Source of the DNA: Aquamicrobium sp.
Lineage (GTDB): Bacteria > Pseudomonadota > Alphaproteobacteria > Rhizobiales > Rhizobiaceae
Reading direction: 5' to 3'
DNA length: 64,000 nt
Assembly: GCA_019739225.1 (NCBI GenBank)
Contig: JAHHDT010000006.1
Location: forward strand, 977,501 to 1,041,500
Position numbers and translations under genes: made by a program. The notes under the pieces were generated by a model, which did not search any database, was not told the DNA's origin, and saw only the letters and a list, made by a program, of their open reading frames with translations. This document shows, piece after piece, positions 54,319 to 63,435 of this stretch (position 1 is its first letter; every line of letters starts with the position of its first letter).

Positions 54319-55122
54319 GCGCCGCCGACCGCATCTCGCGGGCCTTGTTCGGCTTCTATCTGGTCGCGTTCTTTCGTCTACCTGTTCGCGCCGCTGGCGA
54401 TCATGGGGGCTGCGACCTTCAATGCGAGCCGGTTTCCAACGGTGACACCCTGGCAGGGCACAACCCTGCAATGGTTCTCCGAACTCTGGTCCGACAGCGC
54501 GATGTGGCAGTCGGTCTGGACGTCCATCGTGGTCGCGTTCTTTGTCGTGTTGATCGCGCTGCCGGTCGGCACAGCGGCGGCGCTGATGCTGACCAGCCTG
54601 CATGCGCGGGCACGCGGTTTCCTCTACGCCGTGATGGTCTCGCCGCTGCTCACGCCCGGCGTCGTCATTGGCATCGCCACGCTCGTCCTGTGGCGCCAGC
54701 TTGGCGTCGGGGGCGGCGTGTTCCTCATCGTCGTGGCGCAGGCGAGCTTCATCATCTGCTACGTGATGCTGATGGTCGCCGCGCGGCTGCAGCGCTTCGA
54801 CCGCACGCAGGAGGAGGCGGCACTCGGCCTTGGAGCGTCGAAATTCATGGTGTTCCGGCGCATCCTGTTGCCGTTCCTCAAGCCGGCGCTGATCGCGGCA
54901 GCCTTCCTCGCCGTGCTCCAATCGGTCGAGAACTACAACACGACGCTGTTCGTGCGCGGGTTCGACACGCCGCTGACCGTGTTCATCGCCACCAAGGTGC
55001 GGACCGGACTGACGCCAGCCGTCAACGCGCTGGCGCTTATCATGATCGCTATCACGGTTCTGGGCGCCGTCGCCTACGAGATCGCGCGGCGCAGGCAGGC
55101 GAGGGCGGGCAAAGCGGCGTAG
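54315..55122 (+). pseudogene. Polyamine-type ABC transporter permease (PotC-like), frameshifted near its start
   Basis: The second permease would be about 268 residues. From ATG 54315 the frame reads MSAADRISRALFGFYLVAFF, then falls out of frame. The expected continuation FVYLFAPLAIMGAATFNASRFP is open in the +1 frame to 55122 with all helices and the EAA loop EEAALGLGASKFMVFRRILLPFLKPA. One extra T in the TTT at 54372-54374 explains the break exactly (TTC TTC GTC TAC restored). Homopolymer over-calling is the simplest cause, so the gene is probably functional. An internal ATG at 54403 would miss the first membrane helix. Confidence 0.85.
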
Positions 55123-55128
55123 GGTGTT

Positions 55129-55759
55129 CTAGCGCCGCGCTTCGATAGCCATGCTGACGGCGAGGCCGGCCAGGACGGTTCCCATGAACCAGCGCTGGAG
55201 CGCCAGCCAGAACGGGTGCCTCATCAGGAAGAGCGCGATGCCGCCGGCGGCGATGGCGATCATGGCGTTGACCACGAAGCTGATCGCGATCTGCATGAAG
55301 CCGAGGGTGAGGGCCTGCGTGAGCACGTTGCCCGCAGGATCGATGAACTGCGGCAGCAGGGACATGTAGAGCACGGCGGCCTTGGGGTTCAGGAGATTGG
55401 TGAAGAGCCCCATGAGGAACAGCTTGCGCGGGCTGTCCTTCGGCAACTCGCGCACCTGAAACGGCGAGCGCCCGCCGGGCCGCACGGCCTGCCAGGCAAG
55501 CCACAGCAGATAGGCAGCACCTGCGAAGCGAAGCAAATCGTAGGCAAACGGCACCGCCATCAACGAGCGCGGTTATGCCGAAGACGGCGGCGAGCATGTA
55601 GAAGACGAAACCGAGCGCCACCCCGCCCAGCGAGATAAGGCCGGCGACGGGACCCTGGCTGATCGACCGGGATATCAGGTAGATCATGTTGGGGCCGGGC
55701 GTCAGCACCATGCCGAGCGCGATGAGGGCGAAAGCGATCAGGTTTGTCGTCTCGGGCAT
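55129..55759 (-). pseudogene. LysE/RhtB-family amino-acid exporter, frameshifted
   Basis: A six-helix efflux protein of about 209 residues if repaired. From ATG 55759 the start PETTNLIAFALIALGMVLTPGPNMIYLISRSISQG is the LysE signature. At FGITAL the frame is lost, and MAVPFAYDLLRFAGAAYLLWLAWQAVR continues in the neighbouring frame to 55129. One extra base near 55561-55568 explains it. It is two bases downstream of the MFS gene and is the last gene of the repressor-MFS-LysE operon. It is convergent with the polyamine operon. Confidence 0.82.
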
Positions 55760-55761
55760 GG

Positions 55762-57195
55762 CTATTCCATCGTGGTGCGCTTGCGCTCGCCATTCATCAG
55801 CCGCAGCGCCGCGACGGAACCCAGCACGCCGAAGGGCAGGAATGCAAGGAACAGCCATTGGGCCACGCTTGCCGCTGTTTCACCCGAAAGACCTTCGGAG
55901 AATCCAGCCGCATTGGCCACGATGCCGGCCAGCGCGGCACCGGTGGCGTAGCCGATCCTCTGCATGGTTGGCACGGCCGACGACGTGACGGTTCGTTCCT
56001 CCTCACGCGCGGAAGAGACGATGAGACGGGTGACGAACGGCCAGGCAATGCCGAAGCCGCCGCCCTGCAGTACCGCGCAAGCGAGTATCAACGGTATAGA
56101 GCCACCAGGAACCGCGAAGACGAAGCCGGCCATGCCGCCGAAGATCATCAGCGCGCCGGCAAGAATGATCGCGCGCTCGTGCTGCGGCTGCGCCTTGGCG
56201 ACGAGGATGGACATGACCGACCAGGCAATCGACTCCGCCGCGATGATGTATCCGGTCGTCAGGATCGATATGCCGTGCAGGCTGGTGAGGATCAGCGGGC
56301 CGTAGATCGAGAAGGTTATGGTGCCGGCCGACAATGCCGCCATCATGACGATGCCGTTGCCGACCTGCGTGCGCATGTCGAGCGGCCGTGTCGGGAACAG
56401 TCGCGAGCGCGGCTTTCTGGCGTCGAGCAGGAAGAACGCGGCAAGGCCGACTGCGCCGACCGCAAGCAGGATCACGGCGCTGGCGAGGTCGGTGCGGATG
56501 CCCGCGAGGGCGATCGCCATGATCGCTGCCGCCATCACCAGCAGCGGCAACCAGGGGAAGGGCGGCACGCCTTCGGGGCTGGCCTTGCGCTGTGTGGCCT
56601 GCGGCCCGCGCAACACTCCGAGGCTGACCAGAGCCATGCCGGCTCCGGCGATGGCAAACGCGCCGAACGCCCACCGCCACGAGGCGGTTTGGGCAAAAAG
56701 CGCGCCGACCAAGGGGCCGCCGAAGGCCGACACACCCCAGACAACCGAGATGATGGCGAAGAGCTGCGGCCAGATCAGGCGCGGGAACAGCCTCTCGATC
56801 GACACATAGGACAGCGATACGAGCGCGCCGCCGCCAAAGCCTTCGAGCAACCGGCCGGCGAGAAACCAGTGCATGTCGGGCGCGGTGGCGCAGAGCGCGG
56901 CGCCGGCTGCATAAAGCAGGGCGGCGACGACCATGTTGGTGCGCAGCGCCATGTAGCTGACAAGCCGCCCGGCGGCGGCCCCTGCGGTGATGGAGCCGAT
57001 CTCATAGATGGACAGCGACCAGCCGACGAGTTCGACACCGGATATGTCGGAAATCATGCTCGGCATGATGGTGGCGATCATCGTCTCGTTGGAGGCATGC
57101 AGGACGATGCCGAGCGAGATGAAGCAGAAGCGGCCGAGGTCGCCGCTCGCCCACAGGTCACGCCAGTCGGGGCGCAGCTCTTGCGCGTGGCTCAT
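55762..57195 (-). CDS. MFS transporter, 14-helix drug-efflux (DHA2-like)
   Basis: A 477-residue major facilitator protein. Typical segments are ISLGIVLHASNETMIATIMPSMISDI near residue 30, WSLSIYEIGSITAGAAAGRL with the motif-C region, and GRLLEGFGGGALVSLSYVSIERLFP near 120 with the antiporter G-rich pattern. The frame is intact. Its ATG 57195 overlaps the stop of the repressor gene (ATGA). Co-transcription with its own metal- or ligand-sensing repressor and a LysE exporter suggests an inducible efflux operon of unknown substrate. Confidence 0.9.
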   Translation of the reverse strand: MSHAQELRPDWRDLWASGDLGRFCFISLGIVLHASNETMIATIMPSMISDISGVELVGWSLSIYEIGSITAGAAAGRLVSYMALRTNMVVAALLYAAGAALCATAPDMHWFLAGRLLEGFGGGALVSLSYVSIERLFPRLIWPQLFAIISVVWGVSAFGGPLVGALFAQTASWRWAFGAFAIAGAGMALVSLGVLRGPQATQRKASPEGVPPFPWLPLLVMAAAIMAIALAGIRTDLASAVILLAVGAVGLAAFFLLDARKPRSRLFPTRPLDMRTQVGNGIVMMAALSAGTITFSIYGPLILTSLHGISILTTGYIIAAESIAWSVMSILVAKAQPQHERAIILAGALMIFGGMAGFVFAVPGGSIPLILACAVLQGGGFGIAWPFVTRLIVSSAREEERTVTSSAVPTMQRIGYATGAALAGIVANAAGFSEGLSGETAASVAQWLFLAFLPFGVLGSVAALRLMNGERKRTTME

Positions 57196-57840
57196 GCCGC
57201 GAACTCCTTCGCCGGTATGATACGGTAGGTGCACCGGCGACTGCCGGACAGCAGGTGCTCGCCGCGTTCGACCTCGACGTCGGGCCCCAACGCTGCCGCG
57301 AAGACATCGAGTTCGGACCGGCAGAAGTTCTGGCAGGTTCGCGCTGCCGCGCAGATTGGGCAGTGATTCTCCACGAGCAGCAGCGCGCCATCGTCGAGCT
57401 TGCACGGTTTCGGCCATGTAACCTTCCTCGCTGCGAAGCTGGGCGAGGCATTCGACCCGCGCGGCGAACTCATCAATCCCGGCAAGCGCGGCGCGGTAGC
57501 GGGCGAGTGTCTGGCGCTCACGTTCACCGATCAGGCGGTCGAGACCGTCGTTACCGAAGACAGCGCGGATCGAGGCGATCATTTCCACGGTCAGCACTGC
57601 GTGAGCGTCTGGAAAGCGGGCCTGCGCCTTCTCGGTCAGTTGCCAGTAACGTCGTGGGCGGCCGACCGACCCCGCCTCGTCGAAATGCTGCACGAGACCC
57701 TCATCAAGCAAAGCGCCGAGATGTTTGCGGGTGCCCGGAACGGTTATGCCGAGATGGCGCGCGAGCGTTTCCGCGGTCTGCGGTCCCCGGAACTTGAGGA
57801 AGCGCAGGATCCGATCCGCGCTGGTAGCTGGCGTCTGCAT
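57192..57840 (-). pseudogene. Cys-rich ArsR-like (COG2345) repressor, frameshifted
   Basis: A winged-helix regulator of about 215 residues if repaired. From ATG 57840 the HTH is clear: RILRFLKFRGPQTAETLARHLGITVPGTRKHLGALLDEGLV and the wing VGRPRRYWQLTEKAQARF. After EEGYMAETVQ the frame is lost; LDDGALLLVENHCPICAAARTCQNFCRSELDVF continues in the next frame to 57192. The C-x2-C-x5-C-x3-C set would bind a metal or an iron-sulfur cluster, as in SufR-type relatives. An extra base near 57396-57405 explains the break. A palindromic operator lies immediately upstream. Confidence 0.82.
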
Positions 57841-57848
57841 GCTCGCTC

Positions 57849-57878
57849 CAATATAAAAACCATAAGGTTTCTATATTG
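57849..57878. promoter_or_regulatory. 30-bp near-perfect palindromic operator before the repressor-MFS-LysE operon
   Basis: Outer arms CAATATA / TATATTG and inner arms AAACC / GGTTT, separated by one mismatched pair, surround an ATAA centre; 13 of 15 base pairs are symmetric. It starts 9 bases before ATG 57840, so a bound dimer would block transcription or translation initiation. The local AT-richness contrasts with the surroundings. Autoregulation by the adjacent winged-helix protein is the obvious reading. Confidence 0.72.
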
Positions 57879-57918
57879 ATTTTGCAGGTCAGCCTAGAGT
57901 GAAACCTTGATCCAGAGC

Positions 57919-58507
57919 TCAGCCGTCAATTGCTCGCGCGATGCGCGTCTCGAAACGGGCGATCCTGTCGTCCGTCGCTGTCTCGGCCTGATAGAAAGGC
58001 AGATAGGTGAAGCGTGCATTGGGCGCGCAGCCGCCGAAGACTGCAGTCTTGAGGACACGGCGCACCGGTCGCCGCAACACCAACCGGTCGACCCACCATG
58101 GCGAGCCGAGCGTGGTGATGGCGATCACCTGTTTGAGGCCGGGAAGCTTCGGCACGATCGGCCCGAAATCGCGACCATGGTCGAAGGCCACACCGGGCGC
58201 CATGACGCGGTCGAGCCAGCCTTTCATGATCGCCGGTGGACCGAACCACCAGGTCGGAAAGGCGAGCACCAGCAGTTCAGCTGCGCCGAGCGCCGCGATA
58301 TGGCGCTCCATGCCTGACCGATCATACCGGTCGGCATAATATGAGGCACGCTCGGCGGCCGTCAGGCGCGGATCGAAATCCTCGGCGTAAAGGTCGACAA
58401 GCGAGACCTCGTGCCCGGCTGCCTTCCAGCCTGTTCGACGCGAAATCGGAGAACCGGCGGGTGAGATTTTCCTCAAGCGGATGAGCGCGGACGATCAGGC
58501 AGTTCAT
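57919..58507 (-). pseudogene. NAD(P)H dehydrogenase (quinone)-like flavodoxin-fold protein, frameshifted
   Basis: About 196 residues if repaired. From ATG 58507 (GAGG upstream) the frame reads MNCLIVRAHPLEENLTRRFSDF, the family N-terminus. It shifts after NRL into KAAGHEVSLVDLYAEDFDPRLTAAERASYY, then LLVLAFPTWWFGPPAIMKGWLDRVMAPGVAF, the flavin-binding region of the MdaB/NQO family. One extra base near 58423-58428 explains it. It would perform two-electron reduction of quinones. It is divergent from the repressor operon only in regulation, lying 78 bp beyond the repressor start on the same strand. Confidence 0.82.
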
Positions 58508-58627
58508 TGGCAAGCCTCGTTGACGAAGCGGACCACCATGCGCCAGCGATCCAGGCGCGCGTCTATCCTTGCTGCCGGACAATTCGCATCCCCGCTGCGC
58601 GTACGTGCTTGTTGCGAACGAAGTCGC

Positions 58628-59482
58628 TCAGGCGCCCTTGGTGCGGGCGAGGCCGTCCTTGGCCGCCTTGAGATTGGGATCCAGCCGCGCTGCCTCGCCA
58701 TAGGATCGCGCGGCCCGCGTGTTGTCGCCCCGCCGTTCGAGGATCAGTCCCTGATAGGCCCAGGCCTCGGCGTTGGTCTTGTCGAGCCGGATCGCCGTGT
58801 TGAAATCCGCCAGCGCGTTGTCTTCGTCGTTGCGAGCCAGATAGGACAGGCCACGGCCGTTGTAAGGTTCGGCGGCGTTGGGCGCCAGCGAGATGGCCTT
58901 GGCGAAATCCTCGATCGCGAAGTCGTGCTGGCCGCGAGCCTGATAGAGCAGGCCGCGATTGTGATAGGCGCGCGGGTCGGTCGTATCGAGTTGGATGGCG
59001 CGCTCGAAGTCCTGGAAGGCCTCGTTGCCCCGCCCGGCGAGGCGGTAGAGGTTGCCCCGGCCGATATAGGCGGCGTCGTAGTTCGGGTTGATCTGCAGTG
59101 CGCGGTTGTAGTCCTGCAGCGCTGCCTGCTGGTCGCCCATGTACCGGTAGATCAGCGCGCGATTGGAATAGGCCTGGTAGAAGTTGGGATTGAGACGGAC
59201 CGCGGTCTCGAAATCCTTCAGCGCGTCCTGATAGCGCCCGCCGCGCCCGTAGGCCGAGCCGCGCACATTGTAGCCTTCCGGATCGTTCGGGCTGCGCTGG
59301 ATGACGGCTGAGTCAGGGAAGAGATATTCTCGGTCGAAGCCTGGGCTGCTTCGGCCTCGGAGACCTCGACGAGCGGGCCTGTCGAGGTCTGGCATCCGGC
59401 CAGAGACAGTGCGGCGGCCATAACCAGCAGCGGCGACCGTCAGCTTGACCTCGGGACCGCGAAAGGTTGCAGCTTCTGTCAT
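58628..59482 (-). CDS. TPR-repeat lipoprotein, with two compensating frameshifts in its N-terminus
   Basis: Six or more tetratricopeptide repeats run from about residue 65 to the end (PEGYNVRGSAYGRGGRYQDALKDFETAVRLNPN and similar). The frame from ATG 59482, after GGGGGAG, gives 284 residues, but residues ~17-55 are nonsense. In the +1 frame the same DNA encodes MAAALSLAGCQTSTGPLVEVSEAEAAQASTENISS, a lipoprotein signal with the LAGC lipobox. A +1 near 59426-59435 and a -1 near 59308-59318 would restore a continuous lipoprotein. I therefore think the true protein is a periplasmic-facing TPR lipoprotein of the NlpI/PilF-like type and the printed N-terminus is an artefact. Confidence 0.8.
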   Translation of the reverse strand: MTEAATFRGPEVKLTVAAAGYGRRTVSGRMPDLDRPARRGLRGRSSPGFDREYLFPDSAVIQRSPNDPEGYNVRGSAYGRGGRYQDALKDFETAVRLNPNFYQAYSNRALIYRYMGDQQAALQDYNRALQINPNYDAAYIGRGNLYRLAGRGNEAFQDFERAIQLDTTDPRAYHNRGLLYQARGQHDFAIEDFAKAISLAPNAAEPYNGRGLSYLARNDEDNALADFNTAIRLDKTNAEAWAYQGLILERRGDNTRAARSYGEAARLDPNLKAAKDGLARTKGA

Positions 59483-59636
59483 CTTGGGCTCCCCCGTGCT
59501 TCTTCGCCCCACCGGAACGTGCCGGGGACGAAGGCGTTCCGCGCAACGGCTGCGGGCTGGAATCAAAAAGGTGGCGACGATTCTCATCGCGCCACCTTAG
59601 TCGGTATCGCCGGAAAAGGACGAAAACTTGGCGTGA

Positions 59637-59870
59637 TCAGCGTGCAGGAGCCGAACGGCCGCCAGCAACGAGACCTTCACGCTGGGCGCGCTTGCGAGCC
59701 AGCTTGCGCGCACGGCGAACGGCTTCGGCCTTTTCGCGCGCGCGCTTCTCGGACGGCTTCTCGTAATGTCCGCGCATCTTCATTTCGCGAAAGATACCTT
59801 CGCGCTGCATCTTCTTCTTGAGAGCGCGGAGCGCCTGGTCAACATTATTGTCGCGGACGAGTACCTGCAC
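59637..59870 (-). CDS. rpsU: 30S ribosomal protein S21
   Basis: 77 residues from a GTG at 59870, 6 bases after AGGAA; the open frame to 60053 upstream is not coding. The sequence starts [25 protein letters not shown], continues [30 protein letters not shown] and ends in a basic tail, all diagnostic of S21. Rhizobiales commonly carry more than one rpsU copy. S21 helps the small subunit engage leader sequences during initiation. A hairpin with a U-run lies in its leader. Confidence 0.95.
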   Translation of the reverse strand: MQVLVRDNNVDQALRALKKKMQREGIFREMKMRGHYEKPSEKRAREKAEAVRRARKLARKRAQREGLVAGGRSAPAR

Positions 59871-59904
59871 GTGCGTTCCTGTCTTCCGGTTGATGTGCGT
59901 TGTC

Positions 59905-59935
59905 AAAAAATTCCGGACGCAATACCCCTGCGTCC
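59905..59935 (-). terminator. Hairpin with U-run upstream of rpsU (terminator or leader element)
   Basis: On the minus strand a 7-bp stem ggacgca / tgcgtcc with a 7-base loop is followed, after 4 bases, by TTTTTT. It lies 119 bases after the short-chain dehydrogenase stop and 35 bases before rpsU, so it could end the former transcript or attenuate the latter. The gap before the U-run makes it imperfect. Confidence 0.4.
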
Positions 59936-60053
59936 CCGCGGCGGATACACCACGAATTGCGGCGGCTCTTAGCAGAACGCAAAAGGCTTGTCGAGCGGAA
60001 AGCGATGCCCGGCGCGGTTCTCTGTCTTCACCGGGCCGGACACCACTTTTCAA

Positions 60054-60813
60054 TCACACCCGGTTGATCGAAACGCCGCCGTCCGCAAGAAGCGCCGTTC
60101 CGGTGGTGAAGCTGGATTCGTCGGCTGCCAGATAGAGCGCGGTCGCCGCGATCTCCTCCGGCTCGGCGACGCGTTTCAGTGCGTGAAGGCCTTCGACGAA
60201 GGAGCGTTCTTCCGGCGTCTTGAATGTCGCGGCAGGCGTATCGGTGCCGCCGGGAAGGAGGGCGTTGATCCTGATACCCCTCGGTCCGTATTCGGCGGCC
60301 AGAACCTGCGTCAGACCGATCACGCCAGCCTTTGCCGATGCATAGGCGGCCATGCCGGGCATGCCCACCGTGTAACCGACGAAGGTGGAAGTGAAGATGA
60401 TCGAGCCGGCGCCATTCTCCAGCATCGCCGGAATCTGATGCTTTGCGCCGAGAAACGCCCCGGTCAGGTTCGTCTCGATGGTCCGGTTCCAGCCGTCTAG
60501 CGAAACCGTGTGGGATTCACCCATTTCGCCTGTGGCCCCGGCATTGTTGAAGGCGATGTCGAGGCTGCCGAAACGCGACATGGCCAGATCGACCAATGCG
60601 GCGGCATAGGCTTCGTCGGCGACATCGCCGGCAAGGATCGCCGCTTTGCCGCCATCGGCCGTCGATTTCCGATTGTACGCGCTCCAGCTCGTGCTCGCGC
60701 CGTGCCGCCAGCACGAGCCGGGCGCCCTGGCGCGCGAAGAGCAGCGCGGTCGCCCGGCCGATACCCGAACTTGCGCCGGTGACGATCGCCACCTTTCCGT
60801 TCAGTGAAAACAT
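60054..60813 (-). pseudogene. Short-chain dehydrogenase/reductase, frameshifted
   Basis: About 252 residues if repaired. From ATG 60813 (AGGA upstream) it reads [50 protein letters not shown], the cofactor-binding TGxxxGIG motif. The frame is lost at 60653-60666; [27 protein letters not shown], the [10 protein letters not shown] stretch and the catalytic YASAKAG motif follow in another frame to 60054. One surplus G (GACGGCC for GACGCC) explains it. The substrate is not predictable. It is divergent from the sarcosine oxidase operon across a 232-bp gap in which I see no gene. Confidence 0.85.
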
Positions 60814-61045
60814 GATTCCTGTCCTTATTGTTGCAGTCATGCCCGGCCGGACGGTGGGGTGATCGCATCTGCGGGTGTGGGCCAGCCACCCGAAATCGGA
60901 CAGGGGTTGCGATGGGTCGTCGCGGTCGACGCATTACGGCACGCGCCGTCGCAAACAGCGCAAGAGTGGCCGTGTCATTTCGCTAGTGATACACGGTCCG
61001 AGGCTGGTGACAGCCAGAGCGCCTTCGAACTGCGAGCCGACAGCC

Positions 61046-62299
61046 ATGCGCAAATACTCCGCCTTCGCCATCGCCCGGGAAGCGTTTCGCGGCCACAAGG
61101 GATGGGAAGAACAGTGGACCTCGCCAGAGCCAAAGGCCGAATACGATGTGGTTATCGTCGGCGCCGGCGGGCATGGGCTTGCGACAGCTTACTACCTTGC
61201 AAGTGTTCACGGCATCACCAATGTCGCGGTGGTGGAAAAGGGCTGGCTGGGCGGCGGCAATACCGGCCGCAATACCACGATCATCCGCTCCAACTATCTC
61301 TATGACGAGAGCGCGGGCATCTACGACCACGCGGTAAAGCTGTGGGACGGGCTGTCGCAGGAGCTCAACTACAACGTCATGTATTCCCCCCGTGGCGTGA
61401 TGATGCTGGCGCACAACGTTCACGACGTGCAGGTGTTCAAGCGGCACATCCACGCGAACCGGCTCAACGGCGTCGACAATGAATGGCTGACGCCGGAGCA
61501 GGCGAAGGAATATTGCCCTCCGCTCAACATCTCGAAGAGCGCGCGCTATCCCGTGATGGGCGCGGCTCTGCAGCGCCGTGGCGGCACGGCGCGGCACGAT
61601 GCTGTGGCCTGGGGCTATGCGCGCGGCGCTTCTGCGCGCGGCGTCGACATCATCCAGAACTGCGAGGTGACGGGCATCCGCCGCGCGCCGCAGGGTCATG
61701 TGCTCGGTGTCGAGACGAGCAAGGGGTTCATCGGCGCAAAGAAGGTCGGTGTCGTGGCGGCCGGGCATTCCTCCGTCATCATGCAGATGGCCGATGTGCG
61801 CATGCCACTGGAAAGCTATCCGCTGCAGGCACTCGTGTCGGAGCCGGTCAAGCCGGTGTTCCCGTGCGTGGTCATGTCCAACACCGTGCACGCCTACATA
61901 TCCCAGTCCGACAAGGGGGAACTGGTGATTGGCGCCGGCACAGACCAATACACCTCCTATTCGCAGACCGGCGGGTTGCACATCCTCAACCACACGCTCG
62001 ACGCGATCTGCGAGATGTTCCCGATGTTCACGCGCATGAAGATGCTGCGCTCGTGGGGCGGCATCGTCGACGTAACGCCCGACCGCTCGCCGATCATGGC
62101 GAAGACGCCGGTGAAGGGGCTCTACGTCAATTGCGGATGGGGCACAGGTGGCTTCAAGGCCACGCCCGGCTCGGGCCATGTGTTTGCCCATACGATCGCG
62201 CGCGACGAACCGCATGCGATCAATGCGCCGTTCACGCTGGAGCGTTTCCGCACCGGACGGCTGATCGACGAGGCGGCAGCGGCCGCCGTGGCGCACTGA
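61046..62299 (+). CDS. soxB: Sarcosine oxidase subunit beta
   Basis: The flavin-bearing demethylating subunit of heterotetrameric sarcosine oxidase, which converts sarcosine to glycine with tetrahydrofolate as one-carbon acceptor and releases peroxide. From ATG 61046 it is 417 residues, the usual length. Seen: the dinucleotide fold [19 protein letters not shown] near 33, the covalent-FMN region with [19 protein letters not shown] near 175 (His residue), and [28 protein letters not shown] near 355. [15 protein letters not shown] is also typical. It leads the operon; an alpha/beta hydrolase gene is inserted before soxD. Confidence 0.95.
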   Translation: MRKYSAFAIAREAFRGHKGWEEQWTSPEPKAEYDVVIVGAGGHGLATAYYLASVHGITNVAVVEKGWLGGGNTGRNTTIIRSNYLYDESAGIYDHAVKLWDGLSQELNYNVMYSPRGVMMLAHNVHDVQVFKRHIHANRLNGVDNEWLTPEQAKEYCPPLNISKSARYPVMGAALQRRGGTARHDAVAWGYARGASARGVDIIQNCEVTGIRRAPQGHVLGVETSKGFIGAKKVGVVAAGHSSVIMQMADVRMPLESYPLQALVSEPVKPVFPCVVMSNTVHAYISQSDKGELVIGAGTDQYTSYSQTGGLHILNHTLDAICEMFPMFTRMKMLRSWGGIVDVTPDRSPIMAKTPVKGLYVNCGWGTGGFKATPGSGHVFAHTIARDEPHAINAPFTLERFRTGRLIDEAAAAAVAH

Positions 62300-62308
62300 G
62301 TTCGTTCA

Positions 62309-63133
62309 ATGTGGAAGGTCGACCAGCGAACGATGACGCAGGCGGGAGAGGTCGCCTGGGGCCGGGCCGGCAGCGGGCCGGCGCTGGTGCTCGCGCATGG
62401 CTGGCCATGGTCGTCGTTTAGCTGGCATCGGGTGATCCCATTGCTTGCCAGGCACTTTACCGTCCACTGGTTCGACATGCCGGGCTACGGCGAATCCGAG
62501 ATGCGGCCCGGTCAATCGACCGCGTTGGACGTGCAGGGGCAGGTGTTCGCCGAAATGCTCGACGGGTGGGAGCTTGTGCGTCCGCACGTCGTTGCGCACG
62601 ACATGGGCGGTGCGGTCGCTCTGCGAGCCCATCTGCTGGGCGGCGTCGACTACGACAGGCTCGTGCTCATGAATGTCGTCGCGCTCAGCCCATGGGGCTC
62701 GGCGTTCTTCGACCATGTCGGCCGCCATATCGAGGCTTTTACAGGACTGCCGCCGCACATCCATGAGGCGGTCGTGGGCGCGTATATCCAGGGTGCCCTG
62801 GTCAATAAACTCGCGGATGGCGATCTCGACCGGCTTCGCGCGCCATGGCTGAGCGAGGCGGGGCGGGCGAGCTTCTATGCCCAGTTCGCGCAGGCCGATG
62901 AGCGTTTGACCGGTGACTTCGAAGACAGGCTTGCGGACATACGCTGCCCGGTCGCGATCCTGTGGGGAGAAGCCGACCCCTGGATCCCGATCGCGCGGGG
63001 CCGACTGCTGCACGAGAAGATACCACATTCGAGCTTCGAGGCGCTGGCCGGTGTCGGCCATCTGCCACAGCTCGAAGCCCCGGAACCCGTTACCGCGCGT
63101 CTGCTCGACGCGCTTTCGAAAACAGGCGAGTAG
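62309..63133 (+). CDS. Alpha/beta hydrolase, Asp-nucleophile (haloacetate dehalogenase/epoxide hydrolase-like)
   Basis: A 274-residue alpha/beta-hydrolase-fold enzyme lying between soxB and soxD. The oxyanion HGWPWSSFSWHRVIPLLA is near residue 30, the nucleophile elbow AHDMGGAVALRAH near 97 has Asp instead of Ser, as in dehalogenases and epoxide hydrolases, the acid is in WGEADPWIP near 220 and the His in GVGHLPQLEAPE near 250. No signal peptide. Its 9-bp and 8-bp gaps to soxB and soxD show cotranscription. A role in producing or trimming a methylated or halogenated precursor of sarcosine is possible, but this is inference. Confidence 0.85.
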   Translation: MWKVDQRTMTQAGEVAWGRAGSGPALVLAHGWPWSSFSWHRVIPLLARHFTVHWFDMPGYGESEMRPGQSTALDVQGQVFAEMLDGWELVRPHVVAHDMGGAVALRAHLLGGVDYDRLVLMNVVALSPWGSAFFDHVGRHIEAFTGLPPHIHEAVVGAYIQGALVNKLADGDLDRLRAPWLSEAGRASFYAQFAQADERLTGDFEDRLADIRCPVAILWGEADPWIPIARGRLLHEKIPHSSFEALAGVGHLPQLEAPEPVTARLLDALSKTGE

Positions 63134-63141
63134 GGAAAGCC

Positions 63142-63435
63142 ATGCTGCTGATCCGTTGCCCCTATTGTGAAGAAGAACGACCGGAGCTCGAATTCCGGCA
63201 TGCCGGCGAGGCGCATCTCGTCAGGCCGTCGAACATCACCGAGATGAGCGACGAGGATTTCGAGGGCTACTTCTTCATCCGGCAGAATCCCAAGGGGCTC
63301 GTCTACGAACGCTGGCGGCACATCCACGGCTGCGCGCGCTTCTTCAACGCCGTGCGCGACACGGTGAGCGACAAGTTCGTGATGACTTACAAGGCCGGCG
63401 AGAAGAAGCCTGTCATCAAGGGAGCAGCCGAATGA
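63142..63435 (+). CDS. soxD: Sarcosine oxidase subunit delta
   Basis: A 97-residue zinc-binding small subunit. It starts MLLIRCPYCEEERPELEFRHAGEAHLVRP, with CPYC and His residues, and has HGCARFFNAVRDTVSDKF near 70, giving the C-x2-C ... H ... C zinc ligand set of the subunit. Start ATG 63142, eight bases after the hydrolase stop; longer upstream frame is overlap. soxA starts in its stop (ATGA). Confidence 0.95.
   Translation: MLLIRCPYCEEERPELEFRHAGEAHLVRPSNITEMSDEDFEGYFFIRQNPKGLVYERWRHIHGCARFFNAVRDTVSDKFVMTYKAGEKKPVIKGAAE

Noticed and set aside
53230-54921. 563-codon minus-strand frame over the polyamine permeases
   Set aside because: Antisense shadow; no domain, and permease genes on the plus strand are unmistakable.
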